Positions 9,267 through 16,582 of a DNA stretch of 64,000 nt are shown here, piece after piece. The translations under genes and the position numbers were made by a program. This DNA is from Streptomyces cavernae (GTDB lineage Bacteria > Actinomycetota > Actinomycetes > Streptomycetales > Streptomycetaceae), in contig NZ_RPDJ01000017.1 in assembly GCF_004023625.1 (NCBI RefSeq), forward strand, positions 124,001 through 188,000, in the 5' to 3' direction. Numbering within the stretch: the first letter of the stretch is position 1; every line of letters begins with the position of its first letter. The notes below the pieces were generated by a model. It was not told where the DNA came from. It ran no database searches and worked only from the letters and a program-made list of their open reading frames with translations.

Positions 9267-9293
9267 TCCGGGCGGGGTTCGGGTCACGGCTTG

Positions 9294-9376
9294 GCCGGGC
9301 TCGGGCAACGAACGGGCGACCTGCCGGGCAGGACCTGGGCCGGGCTCGGGTAAGAGCTTGGGCCGGGCTCGGGCAG
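9294..9376 (+). repeat. Three direct repeats upstream of the MarR gene
   Basis: GGCCGGGCTCGGGYA occurs at 9294-9308, 9339-9353 and 9362-9376, all on the plus strand in the 149-bp gap between the DUF3050 gene and the MarR start. Centre spacings are 45 and 23 bp, about four and two helical turns, so they could be a regulator-binding array. They could also be a slippage-derived repeat. Confidence 0.5.
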
Positions 9377-9415
9377 AGCTGATCCAAATGTGGACGACCG
9401 GTAGACTGGGGGATC

Positions 9416-9913
9416 ATGGCCGACTCCCCCACCCCCGCCGACCTGCCCGTACCCGAGCGGACGGGCGAGGCCGGGCTGCTGCCCCCCGAGCTGCGGGCCT
9501 GGATGCAACTGCTGGCCGCCGCCGGTTCGATCGAGCAGCAGTTGCGGGCCGTCGTCAAACAGAACATGGGGGTCTCGCACGACGAGTTCCTGGTGCTGTG
9601 CCTGCTCGCCGACCAGCCCGGCGCCGCACTGCGCATGACACAGATCGCCGAGTTGCTGGGTCGCCCCAAGACCCGCCTCACCTACCAGGTCGCCTGTCTG
9701 CAGCACGCCGACCTGGTCAGCCGCCGCTCGGTGTGCGGCGACAAGCGCGGAGTCGAGGTCTCGCTCACCGACAAGGCCCGCCGGCTCCTGCGCGACGTCT
9801 CCCCCGCCCTGACGGCCGCCATGACCCAGGCGGTCAGGAACACGATGGACCACCGCCAGTGCGAGGCCCTGCGGGGACTGCTGCCGCAGACGACGGAGAA
9901 CGAACCGACCTGA
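9416..9913 (+). CDS. MarR-family transcriptional regulator
   Basis: A winged-helix regulator of 165 aa, typical MarR length. An N-terminal dimerisation helix region leads to the HTH (LRMTQIAELLGRPKTRLTYQVACLQHADLVSRR) and the wing (DKRGVEVSLTDKARRLL). MarR proteins usually repress neighbouring genes and release DNA on binding a small aromatic ligand, which suits a PABA-type pathway. It follows the DUF3050 gene on the same strand and probably controls the divergent promoter at 8.27-8.49 kb. Confidence 0.88.
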   Translation: MADSPTPADLPVPERTGEAGLLPPELRAWMQLLAAAGSIEQQLRAVVKQNMGVSHDEFLVLCLLADQPGAALRMTQIAELLGRPKTRLTYQVACLQHADLVSRRSVCGDKRGVEVSLTDKARRLLRDVSPALTAAMTQAVRNTMDHRQCEALRGLLPQTTENEPT

Positions 9914-9936
9914 CCGCGAATCCTCAATCCTTCGAT

Positions 9937-9982
9937 GGCCAGGCCAGAGTGTTCCAGTAGGCGGGAACATTCCGACCTGGCC
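9937..9982. terminator. Nested hairpin between convergent marR-type and yceI-type genes
   Basis: GGCCAGG at 9937-9943 pairs with CCTGGCC at 9976-9982. Inside it, TGTTCC at 9950-9955 pairs with GGAACA at 9964-9969, with 6-nt interior bulges on each side. It sits between two convergent genes and is best read as a bidirectional terminator. Confidence 0.55.
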
Positions 9983-10054
9983 GGGAGGCGGGCCGCGGAC
10001 AGACAGGCGGTGCGGGGGCCGGAAGCCGGAAGCCGCCGTCGCGCCGCGAAAAGC

Positions 10055-10570
10055 TCAGCCCGCCGCGCGTACGAAGCGAAGGGCAGCGGTGACCGTGGTC
10101 AGCCCGCGCATCATGCCCATCTGGTTCCAGGCGATACCGAACTCGCTTCGGTCCACGGTGAACTCCGCTTCCAGCGTCACTCCGTCGGCGCTCGCCCCGA
10201 CAGCACGCGCTGTGAACGACAAGGGACGGCTGCTGCCACGGACGGTGAGCCGGCCTACGACCTGAACGGTGTCGTCGGGGCCGGCCTCGGCGCCTTCCAC
10301 GACGAAGGTGATCTCGGGGTGGTTGTCGACGTCGAAGAAGTCGGCGGAACGCAGATGCTTGTCACGCTTGGCGTTCTTGGTGTCCAGGGAAGCGGCGTCC
10401 AGGGTGATGGAGCCGAGGGCGGTGCCGTCGGACCGGACCTCACCCTCACCACTGACAGAAGCGAAGGAACCCTTCACAGTGACCATGCCCCACATGGTCT
10501 TCTGGCTGACGGAGACGGTGGAGGCGGTCCGGTCGAGCTGCCACAGGCCAGTTTCGACGGCGACGGTCAT
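10055..10570 (-). CDS. YceI-family lipocalin-like polyisoprenoid-binding protein
   Basis: A small beta-barrel protein of 171 aa with classic YceI features: GLWQLDRTASTVSVSQKTMWGMVTVKGSF at the N-terminus, LGSITLDAASLDTKNAKRDKHLRSADFFDVDNHPEITF in the middle and MGMMRGLTTVTAALRFVRA at the end. Members bind isoprenoids or amphipathic lipids, and some take part in stress protection. The start is the ATG at 10570, behind GGAGCACCC, rather than the upstream ATG at 10585. No signal peptide is seen, so it is probably cytoplasmic. Confidence 0.88.
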   Translation of the reverse strand: MTVAVETGLWQLDRTASTVSVSQKTMWGMVTVKGSFASVSGEGEVRSDGTALGSITLDAASLDTKNAKRDKHLRSADFFDVDNHPEITFVVEGAEAGPDDTVQVVGRLTVRGSSRPLSFTARAVGASADGVTLEAEFTVDRSEFGIAWNQMGMMRGLTTVTAALRFVRAAG

Positions 10571-10653
10571 GGGTGCTCCAAACAAAGGGAGGGGCTACAG
10601 GCGGACGAGGAGGACGAAGACATGGAGGCCGATTGCCGGGGAGAAACACATCG

Positions 10654-10697
10654 TCCAAAATTGGATGAGGCCACGCTAACCCATGCTCCAATTTTGA
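10654..10697. promoter_or_regulatory. Paired inverted AT-rich operator upstream of the yceI-type gene
   Basis: TCCAAAATTGGA at 10654-10665 is itself a near palindrome, and TCCAATTTTGA at 10687-10697 is its inverted copy. They stand in the promoter gap before the YceI gene and contrast with the surrounding GC content. This is the pattern expected for a MarR/HxlR-type dimeric repressor. A further TATGCAAAATCGG lies just beyond. Confidence 0.45.
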
Positions 10698-10820
10698 ACA
10701 ACGAGCTTATGCAAAATCGGACTACAACACGGGCGGCCGGCCCACTCCCCAGTGGCGCGGGTCACGTGTGACATGCGACGGCGGGCGCGAAACGGCAAGG
10801 GTTGAAAGTACGATCAACCA

Positions 10821-11357
10821 ATGTCTGACTTGACCGAAACCACGCCAGGCTGGCTGTCTCCGGACGAACTCGAGATGGCGCGCGCCCGCATGCCGATCCT
10901 GTACGTCGAGGCCGTACCCGTACGGGTCGACGACAGCGGCGAAGTCACCAGCATCGGACTGCTGCTGCGCATCGGGCCCGACGGGACGGTCAGCCGCACC
11001 CTCGTCTCCGGCCGGGTGCTGCACCACGAACGGGTCCGGGACGCCCTGTTGCGCCACCTGGAGAAGGACCTCGGCCCGGTCGCCCTGCCCCGCGTCCCGG
11101 CCTCACTCCAGCCCTTCACCGTCGCCGAGTACTTCCCGACCCAGGGCATCACGCCTTACCACGACTCCCGCCAGCACGCGGTCTCACTCGCCTACATCGT
11201 CCCGGTGACCGGCGACTGCCGCCCCCGCCAGGACGCCCTGGACCTGGTCTGGTTCAGCCCTCAGGAGGCGTCCTCACCCCTGGTCCAGAACGAGATGCCA
11301 GGCGGCCACGGCACCCTCCTCAAGCAGGCTCTGGCCCATGTGGGCTGTTTGTCCTGA
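10821..11357 (+). CDS. NUDIX-fold (DUF4916-like) protein with degenerate Nudix box
   Basis: A 178-aa protein of the actinobacterial NUDIX/DUF4916 group, with a strand-rich N-terminal half (MPILYVEAVPVRVDDSGEVT) and the later FTVAEYFPTQG, HAVSLAYIVPVTG and ALDLVWFSPQEA. The region where a Nudix box would fall reads GRVLHHERVRDALLRHLEKDLG. Spacing fits Gx5Ex7REUxEExG, but the metal-binding glutamates are replaced (RHLEKD). It may therefore bind rather than hydrolyse a nucleoside diphosphate. It is monocistronic, with a hairpin terminator over its stop codon. Confidence 0.75.
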   Translation: MSDLTETTPGWLSPDELEMARARMPILYVEAVPVRVDDSGEVTSIGLLLRIGPDGTVSRTLVSGRVLHHERVRDALLRHLEKDLGPVALPRVPASLQPFTVAEYFPTQGITPYHDSRQHAVSLAYIVPVTGDCRPRQDALDLVWFSPQEASSPLVQNEMPGGHGTLLKQALAHVGCLS

Positions 11358-11377
11358 CTGGACGACACCAACAGCCC
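11342..11377 (+). terminator. Terminator hairpin overlapping the stop codon
   Basis: GGGCTGTT at 11342-11349 pairs with AACAGCCC at 11370-11377, and an inner GTCC/GGAC pairing extends the stem. The TGA of the preceding gene (11355-11357) lies in the loop. Confidence 0.6.
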
Positions 11378-11461
11378 GAGACGTCGGCTCGCGGCTCCTT
11401 GCCTAGGCGGTGCGCCGGGAGCCCGCGAACTCGTTTCGCCACCCCGCTGGGAGGACGGCGC

Positions 11462-12439
11462 TCAGGAGACCTGCCACGTCGCGGACCGGACCGGCGGTTC
11501 GCTCCTTGCGTCGTGCTGCGAGACGAACCAGTCGATGGTGTGTTGCAATCCCTCCTCCAAGGGCACTTGCGGCTGCCAGCCGAGCACGTCACGCGCACGG
11601 GTGATGACAGGGCGTCGACGACCCGGATCGTCGACCGGCCGCTCGACGAAGCTCAGCTCGCTGTCCGAGGCGGTGATAAGCAGCACTAGTTCCGCAAGGT
11701 CCCGGACCGTCCGCTCCTGAGGATTTCCGAGATTGAACGGGCCCGGCTCAGTCGAGTCGATCATGGCGGCCAGACCGCGGACCAAGTCGTCGACGTAGCA
11801 GAAACTCCTTGTCTGGCTGCCGTCCCCGAAGATGGTCAGCGCTTCCCCCCTGAGGGCCTGACTGATGAAGCTGGAGACGACCCGACCGTCATCCGCCCGC
11901 ATGCGAGGGCCGTACGTGTTGAAGATGCGGACGATCCCCACATCGGCCCCCTCGCTGCGGCAGTAGGCCATAGAGATGGCCTCGGCGAAGCGCTTGGCCT
12001 CGTCGTAGGCACTGCGGGGTCCGATGGGATTGACGTGTCCCCAGTAGCCCTCATGCTGAGGGTGCACTGTGGGATCGCCGTATACCTCGCTGGTGGACGC
12101 CAGGACGAAGCGTGCCCCATGGCTCACCGCCAGCCGCAGCATGTTCTCCGTTCCCCGGCTGCCCACAGCGAGTGTCTCCAGCGGATGACGGTCGTAATCG
12201 ATGGGCGAAGCAGGACTCGCGAGATGCACGACGGCGTCGGGTTTTCCGGAAACCTTGAACGCCTCTGTGACATCGCACGGTAGACAGCGGAATCCGGGCA
12301 CAGACATGAGATGGGCGATGTTGACCGATCTACCCGAGGAGAAATTGTCCAGGCAGCAGACGCTGTCACCTCTGCGGAGCAGGACTTCGCACAGGTGTGA
12401 CCCCAGGAAGCCGCTTCCGCCGGACATCACGACATGCAT
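11462..12439 (-). CDS. UDP-glucuronate decarboxylase-like NAD-dependent sugar epimerase (extended SDR)
   Basis: An extended short-chain dehydrogenase of 325 aa. GGSGFLGSHLCE near the N-terminus is the NAD site, and AVVHLASPASPIDYDRHPLETLAVGSRGTENML is typical of UDP-xylose synthase-type enzymes. The catalytic Ser/Thr is in LASTSEVYGDP, and YDEAKRFAE carries the YxxxK pair. IFNTYGPRMRADDGRVVSSFI matches the UXS subgroup. It would convert UDP-glucuronate to UDP-xylose, or act as a related 4-epimerase, for the polysaccharide locus downstream. It opens that locus and is convergent with the NUDIX gene. Confidence 0.85.
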   Translation of the reverse strand: MHVVMSGGSGFLGSHLCEVLLRRGDSVCCLDNFSSGRSVNIAHLMSVPGFRCLPCDVTEAFKVSGKPDAVVHLASPASPIDYDRHPLETLAVGSRGTENMLRLAVSHGARFVLASTSEVYGDPTVHPQHEGYWGHVNPIGPRSAYDEAKRFAEAISMAYCRSEGADVGIVRIFNTYGPRMRADDGRVVSSFISQALRGEALTIFGDGSQTRSFCYVDDLVRGLAAMIDSTEPGPFNLGNPQERTVRDLAELVLLITASDSELSFVERPVDDPGRRRPVITRARDVLGWQPQVPLEEGLQHTIDWFVSQHDARSEPPVRSATWQVS

Positions 12440-12852
12440 GGGTCACTCCTTCCGGTCAGCCGAGCCCCGGACAGCCCGGCGCCCGCAGGGTCCATCCCGT
12501 GGCATGCCAGATCTTGGGGTCCAAGAGTCCAAGGGTCTCCAGGTGCGATGGCAGGCCGTCCACAGCTGCCCCGACGCGCCTGAGGTCCGCGGCGCCCGAG
12601 CACGAGCGCTCGGGAGTTCCGACGGGGTCGAGAGGTGGGCCGCAGAACGACGCCGCCTTGGCCGACGAAGTGGGGAGGCGCAGCTCGCCGCTCGCCGCTC
12701 GCCGCTCGCGCGGCCGCGTACAGGAATCCGTGGGTGAGCGGAGCGATCCGCCGGTTTCCGCTGTCCTCCGGTGGCAGTACAGGCGGGTGAGTCGAAGCGG
12801 CGCAGGCACGGCCAGCCGAAGTGGCCGTTCCTGCCGAGCTTTGTCGGCAGAC
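12440..12852. other. 413-bp gap with no intact gene
   Basis: Between the SDR and GT4 genes there is no convincing reading frame. It contains a short CGCTCGC tandem run near 12690-12715 and, at its right edge, a glucoamylase-like fragment described separately. It probably marks a deletion or insertion scar. Confidence 0.5.
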
Positions 12853-12856
12853 TCAC
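12761..12856 (-). pseudogene. Possible remnant of a glycoside hydrolase family 15 N-terminus
   Basis: Read on the minus strand, about 30 codons give VSLPTKLGRNGHFGWP then CLRRFDSPACTATGGQ. This closely resembles the N-terminal signature of GH15 glucoamylase-like proteins (roughly GRDGSIDWLCLPRFDSPAC). The match then stops, and the frame continues into arginine-rich noise. The fragment abuts the stop of the GT4 gene, so a GH15 gene may have been lost from this polysaccharide locus. The resemblance is from memory and short. Confidence 0.4.
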
Positions 12857-14091
12857 GGGGCTCCCTTCCGCGCGGCGGCCGCTGCCGGGCCGGAAGCGAG
12901 GGTGAGGTCGGTAGGTGACGCGACAGACGGCGCAGCTGCCCGGCCGTCGATCTCCGAGAACAGACGCAGGTAGGCCGCAACCGTTTCATCCCAAGAGCGG
13001 ACGTCCTGGTGATGCCTGCCGGCCAGCCCCGGCAGCCTGCGCAGGGCGTCTGTCAGCGCCGCGACGTCTCCCGGCGGCAACAGCAGCGCGCCGGTGTAGC
13101 CCGTCGCGGCCTCCACCAGCCCGCCCACGGCGGGCACCGCTACGGGCAGCCCATGGCTCATCGCAATGTGCAGCGGGCCTGAGGAGGAGCATCGACGGTA
13201 CGGGAGAACGAGGGCGTCGGCTGCCGCGAAATAGGCGGCAACCTCGCTGTCCGTGACGTATCGGTCGACGAATGTGATCCGGTCCCGGTATCGGGAGGCG
13301 GCCACCGCTTCGGCGGGCAGGGCGTAGCCCTCCCATGGTTCCCCGACGATGGTGAGCCGGTAACCCTCAATCTCCTCTGGGCTCAGCGCGTCGAAAGCCC
13401 GAACGAGATCTTCCACCCCCTTGTAGGGGCGCAGCACTCCGAAGTACAGCAGGTTGCACACCCCCGGTGAGGCTGCGATGGGCCCGGAAGACGCCTGCGA
13501 AGTTTGCTGCAGATGGTCGTAAGGGCCGTGCGGGACCTTCACCAGGGGACGGCCGCCGATCGGGTACGCATTGCGCAACCGGTCCGCGTCGTACTGCGAA
13601 TGGACCACGAACCCGGAGGCCCGGGACAACAGGAGCCCCATGAACCGGCGCACGTAGACTCGAGCGAACCGCAGGCGTGCCTCACCCGGGTCGAGCACCT
13701 CGTGGAACTCCACAATGACCCGCGCCCCCAACCGCCGCGCGATCAGTGCGAGCAGCACGTAGGAGTGCAGCACCGTCCCGGTCCACCACTGCAGGACCAC
13801 GAAGCGCGGTCTCTGCCTACGCAGGAAGCGGGCGGCCCGCAGCATGCTGGGAAGCCAGTACCAGTCCACGCCATCGAACACGGGCACGTCCGGTCGGTAC
13901 CTCACGCGCGTGACCGGCTTGCCGACCCGCCGCCGCCCCGGATACAGCCGAGTGGGCAGCAGTTGCCGCATCAGAACAGCGGATGTACGCAGGCCCGGAG
14001 AGCCGGCGAGGGCATCCGCGAGCCGGTTGGTGTATTGCGTCAGCCCGCTGGCGAATCGGGCGCCAGCGCCGACGACGGTCACGTTGGCCAT
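12853..14091 (-). CDS. Glycosyltransferase family 4
   Basis: A GT-B glycosyltransferase of 412 aa. The N-terminal domain starts VTVVGAGARFASGLTQYTNRLADAL, and the acceptor side includes FVVLQWWTGTVLHSYVLLALIARRLGARVIVEFHEV. The C-terminal sugar-nucleotide domain has LLYFGVLRPYKGVEDLVRAF, LTIVGEPWEGY, VAAYFAAADALVLPYRRCSSSGPLHIAMSHGLPVAVPAVGG and ends near a 14-residue basic/Ala tail. It would transfer a sugar to a lipid-linked or growing polysaccharide at the cytoplasmic membrane. The ATG at 14091 has AGGTGAT 4 nt upstream; two in-frame starts (14100, 14097) are less well placed. Its promoter carries the element shared with the GT2 gene at 27.3 kb. Confidence 0.87.
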   Translation of the reverse strand: MANVTVVGAGARFASGLTQYTNRLADALAGSPGLRTSAVLMRQLLPTRLYPGRRRVGKPVTRVRYRPDVPVFDGVDWYWLPSMLRAARFLRRQRPRFVVLQWWTGTVLHSYVLLALIARRLGARVIVEFHEVLDPGEARLRFARVYVRRFMGLLLSRASGFVVHSQYDADRLRNAYPIGGRPLVKVPHGPYDHLQQTSQASSGPIAASPGVCNLLYFGVLRPYKGVEDLVRAFDALSPEEIEGYRLTIVGEPWEGYALPAEAVAASRYRDRITFVDRYVTDSEVAAYFAAADALVLPYRRCSSSGPLHIAMSHGLPVAVPAVGGLVEAATGYTGALLLPPGDVAALTDALRRLPGLAGRHHQDVRSWDETVAAYLRLFSEIDGRAAAPSVASPTDLTLASGPAAAAARKGAP

Positions 14092-14104
14092 CGCCATCAC
14101 CTAT

Positions 14105-14155
14105 CTGTACATTTACAGCGTATACATACAGATTAGGTACGATTTGCCCCAGGTC
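14105..14155 (-). promoter_or_regulatory. GT4 promoter with shared operator-like element (copy 1)
   Basis: On the minus strand a TTGACC (-35) and TAATCT (-10) are 16 bp apart just upstream of the GT4 start. Plus-strand ATTTACAGCGTATA and downstream GATTTGCCCC, GTCAAG match, nearly base for base and with the same spacing, the region before the GT2 gene at 27.3 kb (ATTTACGGCGTATA, GATTTGCGCC, GTCAAG). The outer CTGTA/TACAG makes an imperfect 27-bp dyad. Co-regulation of the two glycosyltransferase units is the simplest reading. The rest of the 14.1-14.38 kb gap has no gene. Confidence 0.6.
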
Positions 14156-14376
14156 AAGTGGAGTACTCGCAGGCGAAAGGAACGGCCCCCGGCCGGGAAT
14201 CGGCCACCACTCGTTGCAGGCTGCCGCCAGATGCCGCCCCCACGCACGACCCCGATACTGGAGGAAGCTCTTTTCGGGCGAACGCAGAGCGCCCCGGTCG
14301 GACCGTCGCCCAGCATTACTGCGCAGCAAAGGTGTTCGTCTGACGCCCGGACTGACACCGGATGGAGCGGGCAATC

Positions 14377-15189
14377 ATGGGGAGCGTATTTCGGAACGAA
14401 CAAGTCGACCGCGTCCGTCGCCTGGCTGGAGCCCTGGTCACCGACCCGCTGGAGGGAGTGCGTCTCGTCCCTGAGGGGATCGCCAGCTACTTCGAGCACC
14501 CGGTCGAATACGACGTCGACAGCGCCTGGGAACCCAGACTGCATCAGTGGCTCGGCGCGCCCTGGCCCTGCCCTGAGCGCGACCGCAGCCGGGAGCTATG
14601 GGAGACCGTGATCGCGGAACTCGAGGAACGCGGACTCGCGTTCGGGCGCCACACATACGGTCAGTACAGTGACGCCGACGCTGCTCTGGCACGAGCCGTG
14701 TGGTGCACGGTGCTCCACCTCCGTCCGGCCGTTGTGGTCGAGACGGGCGTCGCGCGCGGTGTCACCAGCCGTTTTGTACTGGAGGCGCTGACACGCAACG
14801 GCGAGGGACACCTCTGGAGCGTGGACCTTCCGCATCCCTTTGAGCGTGCCCTCAGAAACCAGACAGGGGTCGCGGTACCCGAGACCCACCGGTCGAGATG
14901 GTCGTACATCGAGGGATCCAGTAGACGGCGCCTGCCCAGACTGCTGCGCCAACTCGACCAGGTGGACGTCTTCGTGCACGACAGCCTGCACACCGCCAGG
15001 AACACGCGGTTCGAAATGGAACGCATCGGACGAGTGCTGGGCCCCCGCGGCGTGATGCTCGTCGACGACATCAGCACCCATCAGGGCTTCGCCGACTGGA
15101 CGCGGAAGACCCCCCGAGCCCGCACGTTGATCTGCCCGACCGACGACGGCGAAGGTCTGTTCGGGATCGCCTGCAAGAACCCGTCATGA
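14377..15189 (+). CDS. Class I SAM-dependent methyltransferase (Methyltransf_24 type)
   Basis: A 270-aa protein with a Rossmann methyltransferase core in its second half. AVVVETGVARGVTSRFVLEAL is the SAM-binding motif I, LWSVDLPHPFERA the acidic motif II, and VDVFVHDSLHTARNTRFEMERIGRVLGPRGVMLVDDI the post-motif region typical of family 24. The first 90 residues are an extra N-terminal region. It could methylate a sugar hydroxyl or a terminal group of the polysaccharide, capping chain length. The ATG at 14377 has GGAG 9 nt upstream. It is transcribed divergently from the GT4 gene. Confidence 0.75.
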   Translation: MGSVFRNEQVDRVRRLAGALVTDPLEGVRLVPEGIASYFEHPVEYDVDSAWEPRLHQWLGAPWPCPERDRSRELWETVIAELEERGLAFGRHTYGQYSDADAALARAVWCTVLHLRPAVVVETGVARGVTSRFVLEALTRNGEGHLWSVDLPHPFERALRNQTGVAVPETHRSRWSYIEGSSRRRLPRLLRQLDQVDVFVHDSLHTARNTRFEMERIGRVLGPRGVMLVDDISTHQGFADWTRKTPRARTLICPTDDGEGLFGIACKNPS

Positions 15190-15237
15190 CGGAAAGCCAT
15201 CGAGACGCGACAGGAAGCGGCCCGGAGGACGGGTCGG

Positions 15238-16464
15238 TCAGTGACCGAAGCGGCCTCGCGCGAGAGACACCAGACGGCGCGTCACGAGTCCCGTGAACCG
15301 GATTCCCTCGATCACGGCCGGCAGCGGATCGTCCCGGCAGAGCCAGGCCCGTTCCGTGGCTCGTTCGTACAGCAGACCGGGCGGCAGCCGACGCTCCGTG
15401 CGCAGCCACGCCACCACCGACGGAAAGTCCAGCTGACCGGCCGCAAAGACCCGCCCCTCGGCCTGAGGGCCAACCGGTACCTCACGGCCGGTCAGGTCCA
15501 GATGCATCGCGCGCACGACGTCGACGCCGTGGACCGTCTCGAAGAGACGGAATTGGGCTCCCGTCCGTGGGTTGAAGTCCACCAGCTTGTACAGCCCGTC
15601 CCGGCGGTCGTAACGCCAGTCGAGGTCCGCCACTCCGCTGTAGCCGGTTCGGCGGCACAGTCGCTCGGCCAGCCGTGCCAGTTCCGGGTTGCGCAGCGCC
15701 ACGGCCCGGGCGGTCATCCCTGCGTACGGTGGCCAGGAGCGCAGCTTCAGCCCGGTGAACAGGACCCGCGGTACGCCTCCTGGACCACAGTAGAGGTGAG
15801 TGATCCAGTCCTCCGCCTGCTGCTGGGGGATGTACTCCTGCACAAGGACGGGTGGCAACGCACCGTCCGGGAAACGGGCCAGCAACTCCCGCTCGTCCCG
15901 AACCCTCGTGGTGCATCGCACGGCCGGCGACCGCAGTCGGCTGAAAGGCTCCAGATTCTTGAGCACCAGCGGATAGCCGATCTCGCGGCCGGCATCGACC
16001 AGGTGATCGCGGTCAGCCGGCTCCCGCGAACGAGGCGAGGGCACCCCGGCGTCGGCGCAGATCCGGTGGAGGCTCGCCTTGCCCGCGAGCAGACGCGGCA
16101 GACCGGTCGGCACCGGCGGGAGCAGAAAACATTCCGTCAACCGGTCCGCGTGCTCGGCCAGCAGGACTGCCGCCTCATCGTCTGTGGGCACCGCAATACA
16201 GGGCGCACCGATGGCCCGACCGATCGACAGCAGATTGCCGGTGAGCCATTCCGGGTCCTCCCTGCCGGTCGTCGGCCAGACGAACCTGCGGGTCACATGG
16301 CGTGAGAGGGCGAGAGGGGTGAACGAGTCCTCGACGATCGCGTGGACGGACACGCCCAGCCGACCGAGCGTGCGCGCCACGCCCAGACTGCCGTGATGCT
16401 GTGGATAGTTGCCGATCCTGGCGAGGAGCACGGGTACCTCGTGATCGAGCACGAAGATCGCCAA
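15238..16464 (-). CDS. ATP-grasp carboxylate-amine ligase
   Basis: An ATP-grasp protein of 408 aa. It has an N-terminal pre-ATP-grasp domain (VLLARIGNYPQHHGSLGVARTLGRLGV) and an ATP-binding region with AGKASLHRICADAGVPSP, GYPLVLKNLEPFS and VLVQEYIP. The metal site lies in FNPRTGAQFRLFE. Such enzymes form amide or peptide bonds through acyl phosphates. Near polysaccharide genes one could attach an amino acid to a uronic acid or peptide. The start is the TTG at 16464: GGAGGG sits 6 nt upstream, whereas the longer frame to 16488 has no site. It is convergent with the methyltransferase gene. Confidence 0.8.
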   Translation of the reverse strand: MAIFVLDHEVPVLLARIGNYPQHHGSLGVARTLGRLGVSVHAIVEDSFTPLALSRHVTRRFVWPTTGREDPEWLTGNLLSIGRAIGAPCIAVPTDDEAAVLLAEHADRLTECFLLPPVPTGLPRLLAGKASLHRICADAGVPSPRSREPADRDHLVDAGREIGYPLVLKNLEPFSRLRSPAVRCTTRVRDERELLARFPDGALPPVLVQEYIPQQQAEDWITHLYCGPGGVPRVLFTGLKLRSWPPYAGMTARAVALRNPELARLAERLCRRTGYSGVADLDWRYDRRDGLYKLVDFNPRTGAQFRLFETVHGVDVVRAMHLDLTGREVPVGPQAEGRVFAAGQLDFPSVVAWLRTERRLPPGLLYERATERAWLCRDDPLPAVIEGIRFTGLVTRRLVSLARGRFGH

Positions 16465-16582
16465 CCCCTTCCCTCCGAAAAGAGACAAATACTCTTAAAG
16501 TCGTAGAATCTCTTCAGATGTACTGATTATCAGGGTTGCGCACGGGCCTTGCCCGCCGGAGGGCCCACCCATGGAGGTGATC

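Noticed and set aside
12443..12856. A 137-codon minus-strand gene between the SDR and GT4 genes
   Set aside because: Only the first 30 codons look protein-like (GH15 remnant); the rest is Arg/Ser/Pro-rich noise.
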